Below are positions 1 through 8,155 of a stretch of 34,094 bases of DNA, one piece after another. Position 1 is the first letter of the stretch, and each line of letters opens with the position of its first letter. A model generated the notes under the pieces. The model did not search any database. It had not been told where the DNA came from and saw only the letters and a program-made list of their open reading frames with translations. A program made the translations under genes and the position numbers. The DNA comes from Syntrophaceae bacterium UBA6078 (GTDB lineage Bacteria; Desulfobacterota; Syntrophia; Syntrophales; UBA2210), in the NCBI GenBank assembly GCA_002428735.1, contig DIXO01000049.1, positions 1 to 34,094 on the forward strand. The letters are read 5' to 3'.

Positions 1-1072
1 GTTTTTCAACGGCCTGCTAGAACTGGAGAAAGTCAAAGTGGCGGAGGCGGCCGGCTCCGATGCGATCATGGATCTGTCTACCGGTGGCGATGTGGGGATG
101 ATCCGGAGAGAAATCATCAAGAAAACGTCACTGATCGTCGGTACCGTCCCCATATATCAGGCGGCCACAAAGATGATCGAGAATCGGAAAGCGATTGTGG
201 AGATGACCGGAGATGATCTGTTCGCAGTCATAGAAGAAAACGGCAGGGACGGCGTCGATTTTATTACCGTTCATTGCGGTGTGACACAAAGAAGCGTCGG
301 TTGCATACACGAGGAGGGGCGTGTCCTGGGGATTGTCAGCCGGGGAGGGTCGATTCTTGAGCGATGGATGCGCTACAATGAAAGGGAAAATCCCCTCTAC
401 GAGGAGTTTGACAGGCTGTGTGAGATTGCCGCCCGGTATGATATGGTTCTGAGTCTTGGCGATGGTTTGAGGCCGGGGTGCATTGCCGACGCCACAGACA
501 GGGGGCAGGTCCAGGAACTGATTCTCTTGGGCGAGCTGACCAAGAGGGCCAGGGATTTCGGTGTGCAGGTCATGATAGAAGGGCCGGGGCATGTCCCCAT
601 CAATGATATCGAGACAAACATGAGGCTGCAAAAGAGCCTGTGTCATGGAGCGCCTTTTTACGTCCTCGGTCCTCTTCCGACGGACATCGCCCCCGGGTAT
701 GATCATATTACGGCGGCCATCGGCGGGGCGATCGCCGGGTCGGCCGGCGCGGATTTCCTTTGCTACGTAACCCCCGCCGAACATCTGCGTCTCCCCACAC
801 TCGAAGATGTAAAAGAAGGAACCATTGCATCCAAAATTGCCGCCCATATTGCCGATATCGCCAAGGGTGTGCCCGGCGCACGCGAAAAGGATCTCCTTAT
901 GGCGCAGTATAGAAAAAGGTTCGACTGGGACGGGCAGGTGAAAACGGCTCTTGATCCGGAGAAGGCTGGGGCGTTTCTGGAGCGGAGCAAGAGTGCCGGA
1001 GAAGAGGGGTGTACCATGTGCGGAGAGTTCTGCGCGATCAAACTGGGCATAAAAGAAGCCATATCCGCGTAA
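1..1072 (+). CDS. thiC: Phosphomethylpyrimidine synthase ThiC (5' truncated by window edge)
   Basis: ThiC converts aminoimidazole ribotide to hydroxymethylpyrimidine phosphate using a [4Fe-4S] cluster and SAM. The frame is open from base 2, with no stop before the edge, so the true start lies upstream; about 357 residues of a family usually 420 residues or longer are visible. Seen: the stretch KVAEAAGSDAIMDLSTGGD near the left edge, EGPGHVPINDIETNM, YVLGPLPTDIAPGYDHITAA, and the C-terminal cluster motif CTMCGEFCAIK. The cysteines are spaced C-x2-C-x3-C here, whereas the long-form bacterial enzymes I remember have C-x2-C-x4-C; I believe the shorter spacing is a known variant of short-form ThiC. 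It is followed 28 bp later by the transporter ATPase gene in the same direction, so it is probably the lead gene of the thi operon. Any TPP riboswitch would lie upstream of the window. Confidence 0.97.
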   Translation, partial: FFNGLLELEKVKVAEAAGSDAIMDLSTGGDVGMIRREIIKKTSLIVGTVPIYQAATKMIENRKAIVEMTGDDLFAVIEENGRDGVDFITVHCGVTQRSVGCIHEEGRVLGIVSRGGSILERWMRYNERENPLYEEFDRLCEIAARYDMVLSLGDGLRPGCIADATDRGQVQELILLGELTKRARDFGVQVMIEGPGHVPINDIETNMRLQKSLCHGAPFYVLGPLPTDIAPGYDHITAAIGGAIAGSAGADFLCYVTPAEHLRLPTLEDVKEGTIASKIAAHIADIAKGVPGAREKDLLMAQYRKRFDWDGQVKTALDPEKAGAFLERSKSAGEEGCTMCGEFCAIKLGIKEAISA

Positions 1073-1100
1073 TCGGCGGCCTTGCGGGATAGGGACTATC

Positions 1101-1844
1101 ATGCTTTCGGTTTCGGGGCTGACAAAGAGATTCGAGGACCTCTCCGTGATGGAGGGGTTCGATCTGACCCTCCGCAGAGGCGGCTTTACGACTCTTATCG
1201 GTCCGTCCGGCTGCGGGAAGAGCACCCTCTTCGACATCCTGACGGGGGTCTTTCCCCGGGACGGCGGGAGGATATCCTGGCTGGGTGAGGACCTCCCCGA
1301 TCTGATGGGGCGGGCGGCGTATATGCAGCAGAAGGACCTCCTCCTCCCGTGGCTCTCCCTGATCGACAACGCCATGCTCCCGGCGACGATCGCCGGGGCC
1401 GACCGGGAAGAATCGCGCCGGAAGGCCCTTTCCCTGTTCGATCGTCTGGAACTCGACGGATTCGAGGGGTACACGCCGTCAAAGGTGTCCGGCGGGATGC
1501 GCCAGCGCTGCGCCCTGGTCCGAACCCTGATGTTCGAGCACGAGCTGGTCCTCCTGGACGAGCCCCTCTCCGCGCTGGATGCCATCACCCGGAGGGGTCT
1601 CCAGGGCCTGCTCCTGCTCCTCCAGAACGAATTCAGGAAGACCATCCTGATGATCACGCATGATATCGACGAGGCGCTCCTCCTCTCGGATGAACTCCTG
1701 GTCCTGACCCCCATGCCGATGCGGGTCAGAGAGCGATTCGTCCTGGATATGCCGAAGGCGGGGAGGAGCATTAATCCAGAGCTCTTAAAGATCAAGGCAC
1801 ATGTCCTTGAGGAACTGGAGGGAGACATCCGTGAAGCGGTCTAA
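1101..1844 (+). CDS. thiZ: ABC transporter ATP-binding protein of thiamine-precursor importer (ThiZ-like)
   Basis: Cytoplasmic ATPase of an importer of the nitrate/taurine/NMT1 class. Walker A GPSGCGKST lies at residues 34-42, a Q-loop glutamine near residue 76, the signature VSGGMRQR at 129-136, Walker B LVLLDEP at 149-155 and the switch histidine in ITHDID near 187. At 247 residues it has the usual length of this class. Family knowledge gives ATP hydrolysis driving uptake; the substrate (hydroxymethylpyrimidine or formylaminopyrimidine) is inferred from thiC, thiM and thiE around it. Its last 14 bases overlap the GTG start chosen for the permease, which implies translational coupling. Confidence 0.93.
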   Translation: MLSVSGLTKRFEDLSVMEGFDLTLRRGGFTTLIGPSGCGKSTLFDILTGVFPRDGGRISWLGEDLPDLMGRAAYMQQKDLLLPWLSLIDNAMLPATIAGADREESRRKALSLFDRLELDGFEGYTPSKVSGGMRQRCALVRTLMFEHELVLLDEPLSALDAITRRGLQGLLLLLQNEFRKTILMITHDIDEALLLSDELLVLTPMPMRVRERFVLDMPKAGRSINPELLKIKAHVLEELEGDIREAV

Positions 1845-2568
1845 CTGGATATCGCTGGCGCTTGTCGCCGTCGTCATCGTGCTATGGGAGCTCGCCTGTC
1901 GGTGGTTCACAATCCCCGACTTCATCCTCCCTCCCCCCATCGAGGTAGCAAAAGTGACCATACTGAAGGCTCCGCTACTCCTGCCCCACGCGGGTGTGAC
2001 CGCCCTGGAGATCATCGCGGGGATCGTCCTGTCCCTCCTGATCGCTCTCCCCCTCGCGACGGTGATGTTCGCCGTCCCCTCGGTCGAGCGGGCGCTCTCC
2101 CCTTTCCTCGTTGCCTCCCAGGCGGTGCCGGTCTTCGCTCTGGCCCCCCTTCTCGTCATATGGCTAGGGTATGGCCTCGCGAGCAAGGTCCTGATGGCGG
2201 CAATTATCATTTTCTTCCCCATCACGGTCAGCCTCCTCGAAGGATATAAGAACTGCGACCGCGAGTACGCCGTCTTCTTCGATCTGATGGGGGCGGGATT
2301 CCGGCAGAAGATGCGTCTCCTTTACTGGCCCTGGGCCCTCCCCTATTTCTTCTCCGGTCTGAAGGTGGGAGTCACCGTCGCCACGATCGGGGCGGTTATC
2401 GGGGAGTGGGTAGGTGCGCAGAAGGGGCTGGGCTACCTGATGATACAGGCCAACGCGCGGCTCCAGGTGTCCCTGGTCTTCGCGGCGATCGTATGGCTGT
2501 CAGCCATGGGGCTCGCCCTCTGGGCCTTTGTCGGCCTTCTGGAGAAGAAAGTTATTACCTGGAAATAG
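1831..2568 (+). CDS. thiX: ABC transporter permease of thiamine-precursor importer (ThiX-like)
   Basis: Inner-membrane permease, 245 residues with about six hydrophobic segments, beginning with WISLALVAVVIVLWELA. An EAA-type coupling loop is visible in the middle of the protein (DLMGAGFRQKMRLLYWPWAL), as expected for the partner of the preceding ATPase. I chose GTG at 1831 because GGAGGGAG at 1817-1824 sits just upstream and the protein then starts directly before its first membrane helix. An in-frame ATG at 1801 would add ten residues that lie inside the ATPase gene and lack a ribosome site. The downstream gene is the substrate-binding protein, completing the transporter. Confidence 0.9.
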   Translation: MKRSNWISLALVAVVIVLWELACRWFTIPDFILPPPIEVAKVTILKAPLLLPHAGVTALEIIAGIVLSLLIALPLATVMFAVPSVERALSPFLVASQAVPVFALAPLLVIWLGYGLASKVLMAAIIIFFPITVSLLEGYKNCDREYAVFFDLMGAGFRQKMRLLYWPWALPYFFSGLKVGVTVATIGAVIGEWVGAQKGLGYLMIQANARLQVSLVFAAIVWLSAMGLALWAFVGLLEKKVITWK

Positions 2569-2583
2569 AAAAGAGGTGTGGAT

Positions 2584-3528
2584 ATGAAAAAAAATGTGAA
2601 ACTGTTCATGGCAATGATGCTGGCGTCCCTACTTCTGCTGACCGTCCATCCCCTCTGCGCGGCGCAGAAGGTGACCGTCATGCTCGACTGGTTCCCCAAT
2701 ATCGACCATCTCCCCCTGTACGTGGCTCAGCAGGAGGGCCTGTTCGCCAATGAGGGGATCGAGGTCACGATCCTCACCCCCTCGTCCACCACGGACGCCC
2801 TGAAGCTTGCCGCATCGGGGAATGTGGACATTGCCGTATCCTATGAACCGCAGGTGATCATCGGCGCGTCAGCCGGCCTGCACATACGGGTCATGGGGCG
2901 GCTGGTAGAACACCCCCTCAGCGTCCTCCTCTTTCTGAAGGGAAAGGGGATCGAAAAGCCTGCCGATCTGGAGGGGAAGAAGATCGGCTATACCGTCCCC
3001 GGAATGATGGATGTCCTGATGGAGGCCTTCGCGAAGATCAACGGAATCGAGCGATACGAGCCGATCAACGTGGGGTTCTCCATAGTGCAGTCCCTGGTGG
3101 CGCGGAAGGTGGACGCAATCATGGGCCCCTACAAGAACTACGAGACGGTGGAGCTCGAGGAGAAGGGATATCAGGCGGGCTACTTCGAGCTGAACGAATG
3201 GGGAATCCCGGACTACGACGAGTTGGTTTTTATTACCGGAGAAAGAACGGCCAGTGAAAAAGCCGCGGCGCTCAAAGGATTTGCCCGCGCGGTGGATCGG
3301 GCGATTGCACGGACACGAAAAGATCCCGGGAAGGCCCTTCAGGTTTATTTTACTGCCGTCCCGGATGCCCCGCGGGAGATGGAGGCGAAGGCCTTCGAGA
3401 TTACCCGTCCCCTCTACGCCCACACCCAGGAGTGCGATACAGAAAAATGGCAGAAATTCGCTGATTTCGCCCTCCGGTACGGCCTGATCGAGGCGAAGGT
3501 CGATGTGACGACCATACTGGGAAGATAG
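2584..3528 (+). CDS. thiY: Thiamine-precursor ABC transporter substrate-binding protein (NMT1/THI5-like, ThiY)
   Basis: Periplasmic binding protein, 314 residues. The N-terminus (KK, then about 15 hydrophobic residues, ending LCAA) is a cleavable signal peptide. The mature protein starts with VTVMLDWFPNIDHLPLYVAQ, the hallmark of NMT1/THI5-like pyrimidine-binding proteins, followed by a GLFANEGI motif and the acidic two-lobe region expected of the fold. The ATG at 2584 is preferred over a GTG two codons upstream because GAGG at 2573-2576 is properly spaced and the signal peptide then begins MKK. It is the third transporter gene in a row, 15 bp after the permease. Binding of a hydroxymethylpyrimidine-type ligand is inferred from the family and from the thiamine neighbours. 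Confidence 0.93.
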   Translation: MKKNVKLFMAMMLASLLLLTVHPLCAAQKVTVMLDWFPNIDHLPLYVAQQEGLFANEGIEVTILTPSSTTDALKLAASGNVDIAVSYEPQVIIGASAGLHIRVMGRLVEHPLSVLLFLKGKGIEKPADLEGKKIGYTVPGMMDVLMEAFAKINGIERYEPINVGFSIVQSLVARKVDAIMGPYKNYETVELEEKGYQAGYFELNEWGIPDYDELVFITGERTASEKAAALKGFARAVDRAIARTRKDPGKALQVYFTAVPDAPREMEAKAFEITRPLYAHTQECDTEKWQKFADFALRYGLIEAKVDVTTILGR

Positions 3529-3538
3529 GAGAAGTTCC

Positions 3539-4348
3539 ATGAATATTACGGCAGAGAGTATCAACACGGATATCGCGAAGATCAGGGAGCAGGCCCCTCT
3601 GGTCCACAACATCACCAACTACGTGGTAATGAATAACACGGCCAACGCCCTCCTGGCACTGGGGGCGTCACCGGTCATGGCCCACGCCGAGGAGGAAGTG
3701 GCGGAGATGGTAGGGATCGCCGGTGCCCTGGTGATCAATATCGGGACCTTGAGCAGGTCGTGGGTCGCGGCCATGTTCCGCGCGGCCGGACGGGCCCACG
3801 AGCTGGGTATTCCGCTGGTTCTCGACCCCGTGGGGGCCGGCGCTACGACCTACCGGACAAAGACCTGCCGGGCCCTCATGGAAACCACCGCACCGGCAAT
3901 CATCCGGGGGAACGCCTCGGAGATCATGGCCCTCGCCGCGCAGGGAGTGCGGACCAAAGGGGTGGACAGCGCCGATCCCTCGGCCGCGGCGCTGGAGGCG
4001 GCGAGGCAGTTGAACGAAGAGACGGGGAGCACCGTCTGCGTCAGCGGGGAGGTCGATTATATCGTAAATGGCGGAGATGTCATAACCATCGAAAACGGCC
4101 ATCCCATGATGCCGAGAGTGACGGGACTCGGCTGCACGGCATCCGCCTTGTGCGGGGCCTTCGCCGCCGTGAATCCCTCTTTCCCCTCGGCGGCCGCGGG
4201 GGCGATGGCGGTAATGGGAATCGCCGGAGAGATGGCCGCCGGACGTTCCGAAGGTCCGGGGAGCCTGCAGGTCGCCTTCCTCGATGCTCTTTTTCGCCTT
4301 TCGGAGGAGGACCTGAAGGAGCGCCTCAGGATAGGAGCGGGATCATGA
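3539..4348 (+). CDS. thiM: Hydroxyethylthiazole kinase ThiM
   Basis: ThiM phosphorylates the 4-methyl-5-hydroxyethylthiazole moiety of thiamine for salvage. The 269-residue length is typical. Seen: the substrate-binding N-terminus LVHNITNYVVMNNTANALLA, then LGASPVMAHAEEEV, LVLDPVGAGATTYR and the C-terminal GLGCTASALCGAF containing the conserved Gly-Cys of the ribokinase-like active site. AGGAGA at 3527-3532 precedes the ATG. The stop overlaps the thiE start (ATGA at 4345-4348). With thiE it forms the thiazole salvage and coupling end of the operon. No thiD pyrimidine kinase is present in the window. Confidence 0.97.
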   Translation: MNITAESINTDIAKIREQAPLVHNITNYVVMNNTANALLALGASPVMAHAEEEVAEMVGIAGALVINIGTLSRSWVAAMFRAAGRAHELGIPLVLDPVGAGATTYRTKTCRALMETTAPAIIRGNASEIMALAAQGVRTKGVDSADPSAAALEAARQLNEETGSTVCVSGEVDYIVNGGDVITIENGHPMMPRVTGLGCTASALCGAFAAVNPSFPSAAAGAMAVMGIAGEMAAGRSEGPGSLQVAFLDALFRLSEEDLKERLRIGAGS

Positions 4349-4962
4349 AGGGATTATACCTGGTCACCGACCGGGCCCTCTGCGGCGGCAGGCCGCTCGA
4401 AGAGGTGGTGCTGCGCTCCGTGAGGGGGGGTGCCCGGTACGTGCAGATACGCGAGAAAGACCAGACCACGCGGGACTTCATCGATGAGGCCCTGAGGATC
4501 AAGGAGATCCTCGCCCCCTTCGGCGTTCCTCTGATCGTCAACGACCGCGTCGACGTGGCGCTCGCGGTGGGGGCCGAGGGGGTCCACGTGGGTCAGGACG
4601 ACATGCCCTACGCCATGGCCCGCTCTCTCATGGGCCCCGGCGCGATCGTCGGCCTGTCGGTGGAAACGTGGGAGGATGTCGAGGAGGCCGAGGGGCTCGA
4701 CTGCGACTATCTCGGCGTCAGTCCCATCTTCGCGACCCCCACGAAGACCGACACCAAAGGGGCCTGGGGCCTCGACGGCCTGGCCCGGATCAGGGCCTTC
4801 TCTCGCCACACGCTTGTCGCCATCGGGGGGATCAACCTCTCCAACGCGGCGCAGGTGGTGAAAGCGGGAGCCGACTGTCTCGCCGTGGTCTCCGCCATAT
4901 GCGCCGCTCCCGACCCCGAGGCGGTTTCGCGGAAACTGGCCGGCCTGATAGAAGGAAGATAG
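4345..4962 (+). CDS. thiE: Thiamine phosphate synthase ThiE
   Basis: Joins hydroxymethylpyrimidine diphosphate and thiazole phosphate to give thiamine monophosphate. This 205-residue TIM barrel shows YVQIREKDQTTRDF (diphosphate-binding Arg/Lys), LIVNDRVDVALAVGAEGVH, VGQDDMP, GVSPIFATPTKTD and a phosphate-binding AIGGINLSNA near the C-terminus, all in the usual order. The ATG at 4345 overlaps the thiM stop by four bases. It is the last gene of the + strand operon; the next gene is convergent, with its stop only 31 bp away. Confidence 0.97.
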   Translation: MKGLYLVTDRALCGGRPLEEVVLRSVRGGARYVQIREKDQTTRDFIDEALRIKEILAPFGVPLIVNDRVDVALAVGAEGVHVGQDDMPYAMARSLMGPGAIVGLSVETWEDVEEAEGLDCDYLGVSPIFATPTKTDTKGAWGLDGLARIRAFSRHTLVAIGGINLSNAAQVVKAGADCLAVVSAICAAPDPEAVSRKLAGLIEGR

Positions 4963-4993
4963 AGACGAAGAGTGGGGCTTGCGGGATGGCCGT

Positions 4994-5932
4994 TCAGCGA
5001 GACTGTTCTTCAATGTGGATTGGGGGGATATATTTTGACAGCCGGGCAAGCGAATCAATGGCATAGCAGCTGTTTTCAAGGGTTGAGATTCCTGCGTTGT
5101 TGGCTCGGGAAAAGCCTCCGTTCTTTGCCTGACAATCACTGATGAAGCGAAAGCATTCGTCGATGTATCGCGGTCTGTATTGAATCAGCTCGGAAGCTCT
5201 GATGCCTCCGTTGACGTGCTCGATATAGGACAGCGAGGTGCCGGGAACTCCCGTAAAGCCGGAAACGGGTGTTTCACAGGATCTGATAAATGCGCCGACA
5301 TTGAGCCCTTTCAGGGGGCAGCCAAGTAATGTCAGTATCGATAATGCGTGCGCCGTTTCCACGAGGGACGACTGACCCAGGCCGAACCCCCCGTTATCCC
5401 TCGAAAAGTTCATGACAAAGTCAATGATTCCGCTCTTATTTTTTTTGATAATCCTGATATCGAGGATTGCGCAGAGATCGATCAGAAACAGCAGTCTTTG
5501 AAAGAGGGAGGTTACTTCGGCCGGAAGATTGGCGGGATCAAAGCGGTAACGATCGACATGTTCGAGCAGGTATGCCGACGGGTCATGCGCTGGACGTTCG
5601 CCCATGAGGGACAAACTGCGCAGGGCGTAATAGGCTGCAAAGATACTCGTATATGAACCGTCATCCTGCTGCTGATCAATCAAATAGCGGATCGTCTTGT
5701 AGTCGTGAAAAGCAATCCCGAGCATTGTGAAAATTGATATGGCGTAATACGTATCCGACCCGTTCGGCTCTTCCAGCCGGTAAAAACAGAATCCTCCCTG
5801 ACGGCATTGGCGGGCCTTTGCGTAGTCAATGAGTCGCGTAGCGAGATGGCCACTTTTGTGAATAGGGTTGGATAACAGAGGCGGGTATTTGTTGTTACCG
5901 GTCCCCCCCATCATCCCATCAGACGACCGCAT
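4994..5932 (-). CDS. Prenyltransferase/squalene-oxidase-repeat protein (alpha/alpha toroid), function unknown
   Basis: A 312-residue protein built from repeats typical of the prenyltransferase/terpene-cyclase toroid. Each repeat carries a glycine-rich turn followed by a helix: GGFCFYRLEEPNGSDTYYA, a DDGSYTSIFAAYYALRSL unit, GGFGLGQSSLVETAHAL, a diverged SGFTGVPGTSLSYIEHV unit and GGFSRANNAGISTLENS. I do not see the Asp-x-Cys...His zinc set of protein prenyltransferase beta subunits, nor the DxDD acid motif of squalene-hopene cyclases, so an enzyme function cannot be assigned. There is no signal peptide. GGAGGG at 5937-5942 supports the ATG at 5932. It starts 10 bp after the stop of the small ATPase upstream, so the two are probably co-translated. 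Confidence 0.85.
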   Translation of the reverse strand: MRSSDGMMGGTGNNKYPPLLSNPIHKSGHLATRLIDYAKARQCRQGGFCFYRLEEPNGSDTYYAISIFTMLGIAFHDYKTIRYLIDQQQDDGSYTSIFAAYYALRSLSLMGERPAHDPSAYLLEHVDRYRFDPANLPAEVTSLFQRLLFLIDLCAILDIRIIKKNKSGIIDFVMNFSRDNGGFGLGQSSLVETAHALSILTLLGCPLKGLNVGAFIRSCETPVSGFTGVPGTSLSYIEHVNGGIRASELIQYRPRYIDECFRFISDCQAKNGGFSRANNAGISTLENSCYAIDSLARLSKYIPPIHIEEQSR

Positions 5933-5942
5933 GCACCCTCCT

Positions 5943-6590
5943 TCACGACCTTTTTTCTTTTGAGATCATCTCCTGCATGCCCAGCGGGTACCCTCTTGTT
6001 GTTTCAGCCGCGAATCGAATCCGGCCATCCGTCCAACAACGCCCCTGCGCCGCCGAGGCTGAGAGGAAAAACTCCATTGAATCTTTGAGGCTGATCCGCC
6101 CGAGTCTGATGACATGTTCCGGCAATAATTCAGCCCGCAGGAGAAAGGAATCTTTTTCCCGCAAGAAGCTTTCCGTTATGGCTATAAAGAGAAACCGTTT
6201 TTCCGAGGAAAGATAACGGATGGGGGCCAATCTCTGCGGACTGAGTTTTTCGATATTATCAAGCACAAAGACCACCTGCCTCGCGTCTTTGCTTTTCACG
6301 GTGGCGATTCGATGGCGTTTCGTTTTATATCGCTGGTAGTGGCCGGGCTGTCTGAATCCTTTTCCCGGTGACATCTCCGTCAGGATATCGGTGCATACCT
6401 GGCCGGGGGTCTTCGAAAAATCGACGAATACAAACCGCCATCGCTCTCCGTAATTGTCAGCAAAATACCGGACCAGCTTTGTCCGTCCCATTCCGAACTT
6501 TCCCGTGACAACGACGTTGCCGCCTTTTTCGAGCGCCCCTATGATCTGCCGCGTTTCCCTGTCTCTTCCGACGAAGACCATGCCGTTCAT
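5943..6590 (-). CDS. Small AAA/STAND-like ATPase with altered Walker A
   Basis: About 215 residues, opening with FVGRDRETRQIIGALEKGG as in Orc/STAND-type ATPases. The P-loop reads GKFGMGRT, with arginine where the catalytic lysine is expected. A Walker B-like stretch (QVVFVLDNIEKL) follows, then a region resembling a sensor segment (LFIAITES). The protein ends soon after the first AAA-type lid and lacks the effector or repeat domains usual for STAND proteins. Start choice is uncertain: TTG at 6599, ATG at 6590 and ATG at 6581 are all in frame, and GGAAGGG at 6591-6597 would suit the 6581 start best. The toroid protein follows after 10 bp, suggesting a two-protein unit. ATP hydrolysis may be impaired, which is an inference from the Lys-to-Arg change. 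Confidence 0.78.
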   Translation of the reverse strand: MNGMVFVGRDRETRQIIGALEKGGNVVVTGKFGMGRTKLVRYFADNYGERWRFVFVDFSKTPGQVCTDILTEMSPGKGFRQPGHYQRYKTKRHRIATVKSKDARQVVFVLDNIEKLSPQRLAPIRYLSSEKRFLFIAITESFLREKDSFLLRAELLPEHVIRLGRISLKDSMEFFLSASAAQGRCWTDGRIRFAAETTRGYPLGMQEMISKEKRS

Positions 6591-6663
6591 CCCTTCCAAG
6601 CAGGACGTGAGTTATGAAAACACCGGGAATCTTCTCCGAAAAGTGTGCAAAACGAAGAACAGG

Positions 6664-7947
6664 TTATCGCACAAATGCGCTGCGGCCTGCGTACACGGCC
6701 TTTCCCCCGAGTTCTTCCTCAATACGCAAGAGCTGGTTGTATTTTTCGATCCGCTCGCCCCGGCACGGCGCTCCCGTTTTCAGGTGTCCGGTGCCCATGG
6801 CCACCGTAAAATCGGCAATGAACGTATCAGTGGTTTCACCGCTCCGATGGGAAACCATGGCGCCCCACCCCACTTTCCGCGCCATTTCAATGGCGGCAAT
6901 GGTCTCGCTGACGGTGCCGATCTGGTTCAGTTTGATAAGAACGGCATTGGCCGCATCTTCGGCGATCCCCCGGGCGATCCGTTTCACGTTGGTGACGAAG
7001 AGGTCATCTCCCACTAATTCCACCTTCTGCCCGATGGTCTTGTTAAGCAGCTTCCACCCGTTCCAGTCATCCTCTGCGAGACCGTCTTCGATGACGACGA
7101 TGGGATATTTTTCGACCCATGCCGCGTAGAGGCCGACCATATCTTCGGACGACAGTGTTCGTCCTTCCGTCCGGAGGATGTACGAGCCGTTTTCATAAAA
7201 CGCGCTTGATGCCGGATCGAGGGCGAGAACGACCTCTTCTCCCGGTTTGTAGCCCGCTGTTTCAATGGCTTTCAGGATCACTTCAACGGCATCTTCATTT
7301 TTTTTCAGCGCCGGAGCAAAGCCCCCCTCGTCGCCGACACCGACAGAGTACCCTCGATCCTTGAGTAGTTTTTTGAGCGCGTGATATGTCTCGGCGGCCC
7401 ACCGCAGCGCCTCTTTAAAATCGGGAGCCCCCGAGGGGCAGATCATGAATTCCTGGAAATCCGGCCCCTGCCAGTTGGCATGAACACCGCCGTTGAGCAC
7501 ATTGAACATGGGACACGGCAGGGTGACGGCATTGTCGCCACCGAGAAATTTGTACAGCGGCGTGTTGCATGCCTGCGCCGCGGCGCGGACAACCGCCATG
7601 CTGACACCGAGAGTGGCATTGGCGCCGAAATGTGATTTATCGGGCGTCCCGTCCAGATCGATCAGGGAACGGTCGACTGCTGCATATTCCAGGGCATCCA
7701 TCCCCTGAACGGCTTCCGCAATCTGTCCGTTAATGAAATTGACCGCTTTTGTCACACCCTTCCCGCCGTACCGTTTGTCGTCTTCATCACGAAGTTCCAG
7801 TGCCTCGTATACCCCTGTGGATGCGCCCGACGGAACACCGGCCCGCCCCTGTGCGCCACCCTTAAGCCTGATATCGACCTCAACGGTTGGATTGCCCCGC
7901 GAGTCGAGGATTTCACGTGCGAAAACCAGCTCAATACTTGTATTCAT
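6664..7947 (-). CDS. eno: Enolase (phosphopyruvate hydratase)
   Basis: Glycolytic and gluconeogenic Mg-dependent interconversion of 2-phosphoglycerate and phosphoenolpyruvate in the cytoplasm. The 427-residue protein has all expected motifs: IxAREILDSRGNPTVEV-type N-terminus, GASTGVYEA loop, NGGVHA (His156), QEFM (Glu166), VGDEGGFAP (Glu207 as acid/base partner), metal ligands Asp244, Glu287 and Asp314, the catalytic Lys339 in LIKLNQIGTVSE and SHRSGET (His367). The start at 7947 follows AGGAGGTA at 7951-7958; an upstream ATG at 8004 would add 19 residues unlike the family. It lies downstream of a dynamin-like GTPase that carries a fluoride riboswitch. The active site is canonical, so fluoride sensitivity is expected (inference). 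Confidence 0.98.
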   Translation of the reverse strand: MNTSIELVFAREILDSRGNPTVEVDIRLKGGAQGRAGVPSGASTGVYEALELRDEDDKRYGGKGVTKAVNFINGQIAEAVQGMDALEYAAVDRSLIDLDGTPDKSHFGANATLGVSMAVVRAAAQACNTPLYKFLGGDNAVTLPCPMFNVLNGGVHANWQGPDFQEFMICPSGAPDFKEALRWAAETYHALKKLLKDRGYSVGVGDEGGFAPALKKNEDAVEVILKAIETAGYKPGEEVVLALDPASSAFYENGSYILRTEGRTLSSEDMVGLYAAWVEKYPIVVIEDGLAEDDWNGWKLLNKTIGQKVELVGDDLFVTNVKRIARGIAEDAANAVLIKLNQIGTVSETIAAIEMARKVGWGAMVSHRSGETTDTFIADFTVAMGTGHLKTGAPCRGERIEKYNQLLRIEEELGGKAVYAGRSAFVR

Positions 7948-8043
7948 ATCTACCTCCTCCATGATCTTATTGTTTGCGTCTATTCGGTCCCAAAAGTTTT
8001 CCAACCCGCTCGAAGTTCGCTCTTATAAGCCTCCATCGCGTAC

Positions 8044-8077
8044 GCTCAATACTTCTTTCGGATTGTCAGTATTGAGC
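8044..8077. promoter_or_regulatory. Inverted repeat in the enolase leader (possible operator or RNA hairpin)
   Basis: GCTCAATAC at 8044-8052 and GTATTGAGC at 8069-8077 are perfect 9-bp complements separated by 16 bases. On the - strand this would lie at the start of the enolase transcript, right after the candidate -10. It could be a repressor operator or a leader hairpin; the sequence alone does not decide. Confidence 0.5.
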
Positions 8078-8105
8078 AATTTACGATCTATGGAATCATT
8101 GCCAA
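8078..8105 (-). promoter_or_regulatory. eno: Weak promoter candidate for enolase
   Basis: Read on the - strand, TTGGCA (8105-8100) and TAAATT (8083-8078) are separated by 16 bases, matching the -35 and -10 consensus in five and four positions. The predicted start would fall inside the inverted repeat at 8044-8077. Low information content, so this is a suggestion only. Confidence 0.3.
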
Positions 8106-8134
8106 CGGCTTTCACACCTTTTGGGTTCCCTTCT

Positions 8135-8155
8135 TCAGTAAATTTCATTTACTGA
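8135..8155. promoter_or_regulatory. 9-bp palindrome with 3-base centre (operator-like)
   Basis: TCAGTAAAT at 8135-8143 and ATTTACTGA at 8147-8155 are perfect complements around a TTC centre. The arms are AT-rich and no T-run follows on either strand, so a protein-binding site is more likely than a terminator. It lies about 30 bp upstream of the candidate enolase promoter. Confidence 0.4.

Noticed and set aside
1..100. TPP riboswitch for the thi operon
   Set aside because: The window begins inside the thiC coding sequence; any such element would be further upstream.
128..1828. Long open frame on the - strand opposite thiC and the ABC ATPase gene
   Set aside because: It runs antisense to two unmistakable genes, has arginine/serine-rich low-complexity content and no recognisable motif.
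4994..5932. Protein prenyltransferase beta subunit or squalene-hopene cyclase
   Set aside because: Toroid repeats are present, but neither the zinc ligand set nor the DxDD motif can be found.
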